Assembly (NCBI GenBank): GCA_900314555.1
Contig: OMVQ01000054.1
Span: 1 to 43,105 of the forward strand
Length of the DNA: 43,105 bases
Reading direction: 5' to 3'
From: an uncultured Eubacteriales bacterium
GTDB lineage: Bacteria; Bacillota; Clostridia; Lachnospirales; Lachnospiraceae
Part shown: positions 42,108 through 43,105 of the stretch, in pieces
How positions within the stretch are numbered: position 1 is the stretch's first letter
How the letters are laid out: each line of letters opens with the position of its first letter
The notes under the pieces: generated by a model
Databases searched by the model: none
Told to the model about the DNA's origin: nothing
Seen by the model: the letters and a program-made list of their open reading frames with translations, nothing else
Translations under genes and position numbers: made by a program

Positions 42108-42878
42108 ATGCAGACATCACGTAGAACCAAAAATATTCACTTAATCCGCTTTATTATTGGAATATTATTATGTTCCACTATTATTTTATTTGTATATATG
42201 TTATTACCGGATTCACGATCTGAAACCGGTAACAACGACCATTCTATCTTATCAGTTTCTACAATCTCCGGTGCAGAAGAACTTTCTTCAACCGTCAAAT
42301 TACCATTAGCTGACTACGAGGTGTGTATTGATGCCGGACATGGCGGTCACGATATAGGCAGTAGTAAAGGTGAGCGTTTAGAGAAAGATGATACTCTTGA
42401 CTTATCAATGAAAATTTATAAATATTTATCAGATAAAGGCATATCCGTTGCCATTTCACGAACTAATGACACCTATCTTTCACTTCAGGAGAGAAAAGAT
42501 TTCGCTGAAGATTCCAAATGCAAGTTATTTATCTCTATACACAGAAATCTATACGAGGGCAATTCAAAGATAAATGGTGCAGAAGCCTGGATACACAGCT
42601 CTGACCCTGTAAATGCACATTCACTTGCTTCATCAATTCTAAATGATATATGTTCTTCTAATAATTTTGATAATCCAACCTTTGATAATCGTGGGGTAAA
42701 ATGTGGAACAAGTTCCGATGCTTATGATAATTACGCAATTAATAAAGTAAGTATGACAAGTATGATTCTCGAGATGGGATTTATAACAAGTCCGTATGAT
42801 AACAGGGCTTTTGATAATAACCTTGATGAGTATGCCAAAATAATTGGCGATGATATAATAGATTATCTTAATAACTAG
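42108..42878 (+). CDS. N-acetylmuramoyl-L-alanine amidase (Amidase_3)
   Basis: 256 residues. The N-terminal membrane anchor (about 11-33) is followed by a short Ser/Thr linker and the zinc amidase domain (about 70-256). Zinc ligands H78 (CIDAGHGG), E89 (GERLEKDD) and H145 (FISIHRN), and the catalytic E222 (LEMGFIT), are present. SIHRN is a variant of the usual SIHAN/D. It cleaves the amide bond between MurNAc and L-Ala in peptidoglycan, outside the membrane, in cell separation or wall turnover. AAAGG precedes ATG 42108. It is alone on the plus strand and ends before a strong terminator. Confidence 0.94.
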   Translation: MQTSRRTKNIHLIRFIIGILLCSTIILFVYMLLPDSRSETGNNDHSILSVSTISGAEELSSTVKLPLADYEVCIDAGHGGHDIGSSKGERLEKDDTLDLSMKIYKYLSDKGISVAISRTNDTYLSLQERKDFAEDSKCKLFISIHRNLYEGNSKINGAEAWIHSSDPVNAHSLASSILNDICSSNNFDNPTFDNRGVKCGTSSDAYDNYAINKVSMTSMILEMGFITSPYDNRAFDNNLDEYAKIIGDDIIDYLNN

Positions 42879-42967
42879 CAAGATGGCAAGTCTAAATATT
42901 ATTTCGTGTTATAGGCAATATTTTAGAATTCTGTATTTGCAGACTACATATAAATATTACAAATCAA

Positions 42968-43002
42968 ATATCCCAAGGCTATATTGTATAACCTTGGGAT
43001 AT
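42968..43002. terminator. Bidirectional terminator between amidase and tRNA-Leu
   Basis: Perfect 11-bp stem ATATCCCAAGG (42968-42978) / CCTTGGGATAT (42992-43002). It can serve both convergent transcripts. The U tracts are modest. Confidence 0.8.
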
Positions 43003-43023
43003 CTGATTATCGTTTTACAAAAA

Positions 43024-43105
43024 TGCCGGCGACCGGAATCGAACCGGTACGGGAGGTTAGTCCCGCAGGATTTTAAGTCCTGTGCGTCTGCCAGTTCCGC
43101 CACGC
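43024..43105 (-). tRNA. tRNA-Leu (UAA), 5' end cut by window edge
   Basis: Acceptor 3' strand CGCCGGC with discriminator A, TPsiC GGTTCGATTCC, a long variable arm (GCGGGACTAACCTCCCGT) typical of class II tRNA, and anticodon stem AGGA/TCCT around CTTAAAA (anticodon TAA). About four 5' nucleotides lie outside the window. CCA is not encoded. Confidence 0.95.

Noticed and set aside
1..43105. CRISPR array, insertion sequence or prophage
   Set aside because: No regularly spaced repeats with unique spacers, transposase, integrase or phage structural genes are visible. The repeated hairpins encode nothing.

Overview
The window looks like a chromosomal segment of a motile, low-GC, Gram-positive Clostridia genome, most likely Lachnospiraceae. 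Supporting signs are AT-rich intergenic DNA, strong AGGAGG-type ribosome binding sites, TTGACA/TATAAT-like promoters, YhaM, MutS2, an LTA-synthase-like sulfatase, a VanW-family protein, a chemotaxis receptor and tRNA genes without an encoded CCA. The genus is a guess. No insertion sequence, prophage, CRISPR array or rRNA gene is visible. All coordinates were derived by hand.

Layout. 1-2.7 kb: the start of a DUF262 protein, preceded by three very small genes, behind rlmD. 2.8-5.2 kb: yhaM and a membrane-anchored HtrA-like protein that appears to have lost its catalytic triad. 5.5-10.4 kb (plus strand): mutS2, then an OmpR-type regulator and its histidine kinase. 10.4-16 kb: GNAT, trmL, Lrp regulator plus aminotransferase, an AIR-synthase-like protein, a VanW protein with a structured leader, and an unlisted 34-residue membrane protein. 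16.3-20 kb: a TPR-like protein, a DnaQ-type exonuclease, nth and a B12-binding radical SAM protein. 20.2-31 kb: chemotaxis receptor, LTA-synthase-like protein with a membrane partner, leuS, an O-antigen-ligase-like protein and aroA. 31.2-34 kb: an AbrB antitoxin with a truncated PIN toxin, degV with a 23-bp-phased operator array, and a CobW GTPase. 34.2-34.6 kb: tRNA-Gly(GCC), tRNA-Gly(UCC) and tRNA-Phe. 34.7-35.8 kb: a CBS-pair fused to a (p)ppGpp synthetase. 36.3-41.7 kb: a surface-glycan operon (flippase, two GT2 enzymes, DUF2304, DUF2142). 42-43.1 kb: a cell-wall amidase and a partial tRNA-Leu.

The most unusual signal is a family of intergenic elements at seven loci (about 2.82, 7.94, 19.96, 31.85, 33.9, 36.1 and 40.15 kb). 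A full unit is about 138-145 bp: three hairpins, a short fourth hairpin and a tail containing a Shine-Dalgarno-like GGAG or GAGG. Paired stem positions change together between copies. The loop of hairpin 2 is complementary to the 3' strand of hairpin 4 and its flank in two sequence classes that keep the pairing with different bases. All copies lie in the sense direction of the neighbouring genes, and four run directly into a start codon. One locus holds two tandem units. This fits a structured RNA, possibly a pseudoknot switch near the ribosome binding site, spread as a repeat. I do not recognise it as a named class.

Several other leaders also place hairpins at the start site: a long inverted repeat covering the Shine-Dalgarno between leuS and the next gene, a hairpin 2 nt from the VanW start, and a 9-bp closing helix in the amidase leader.
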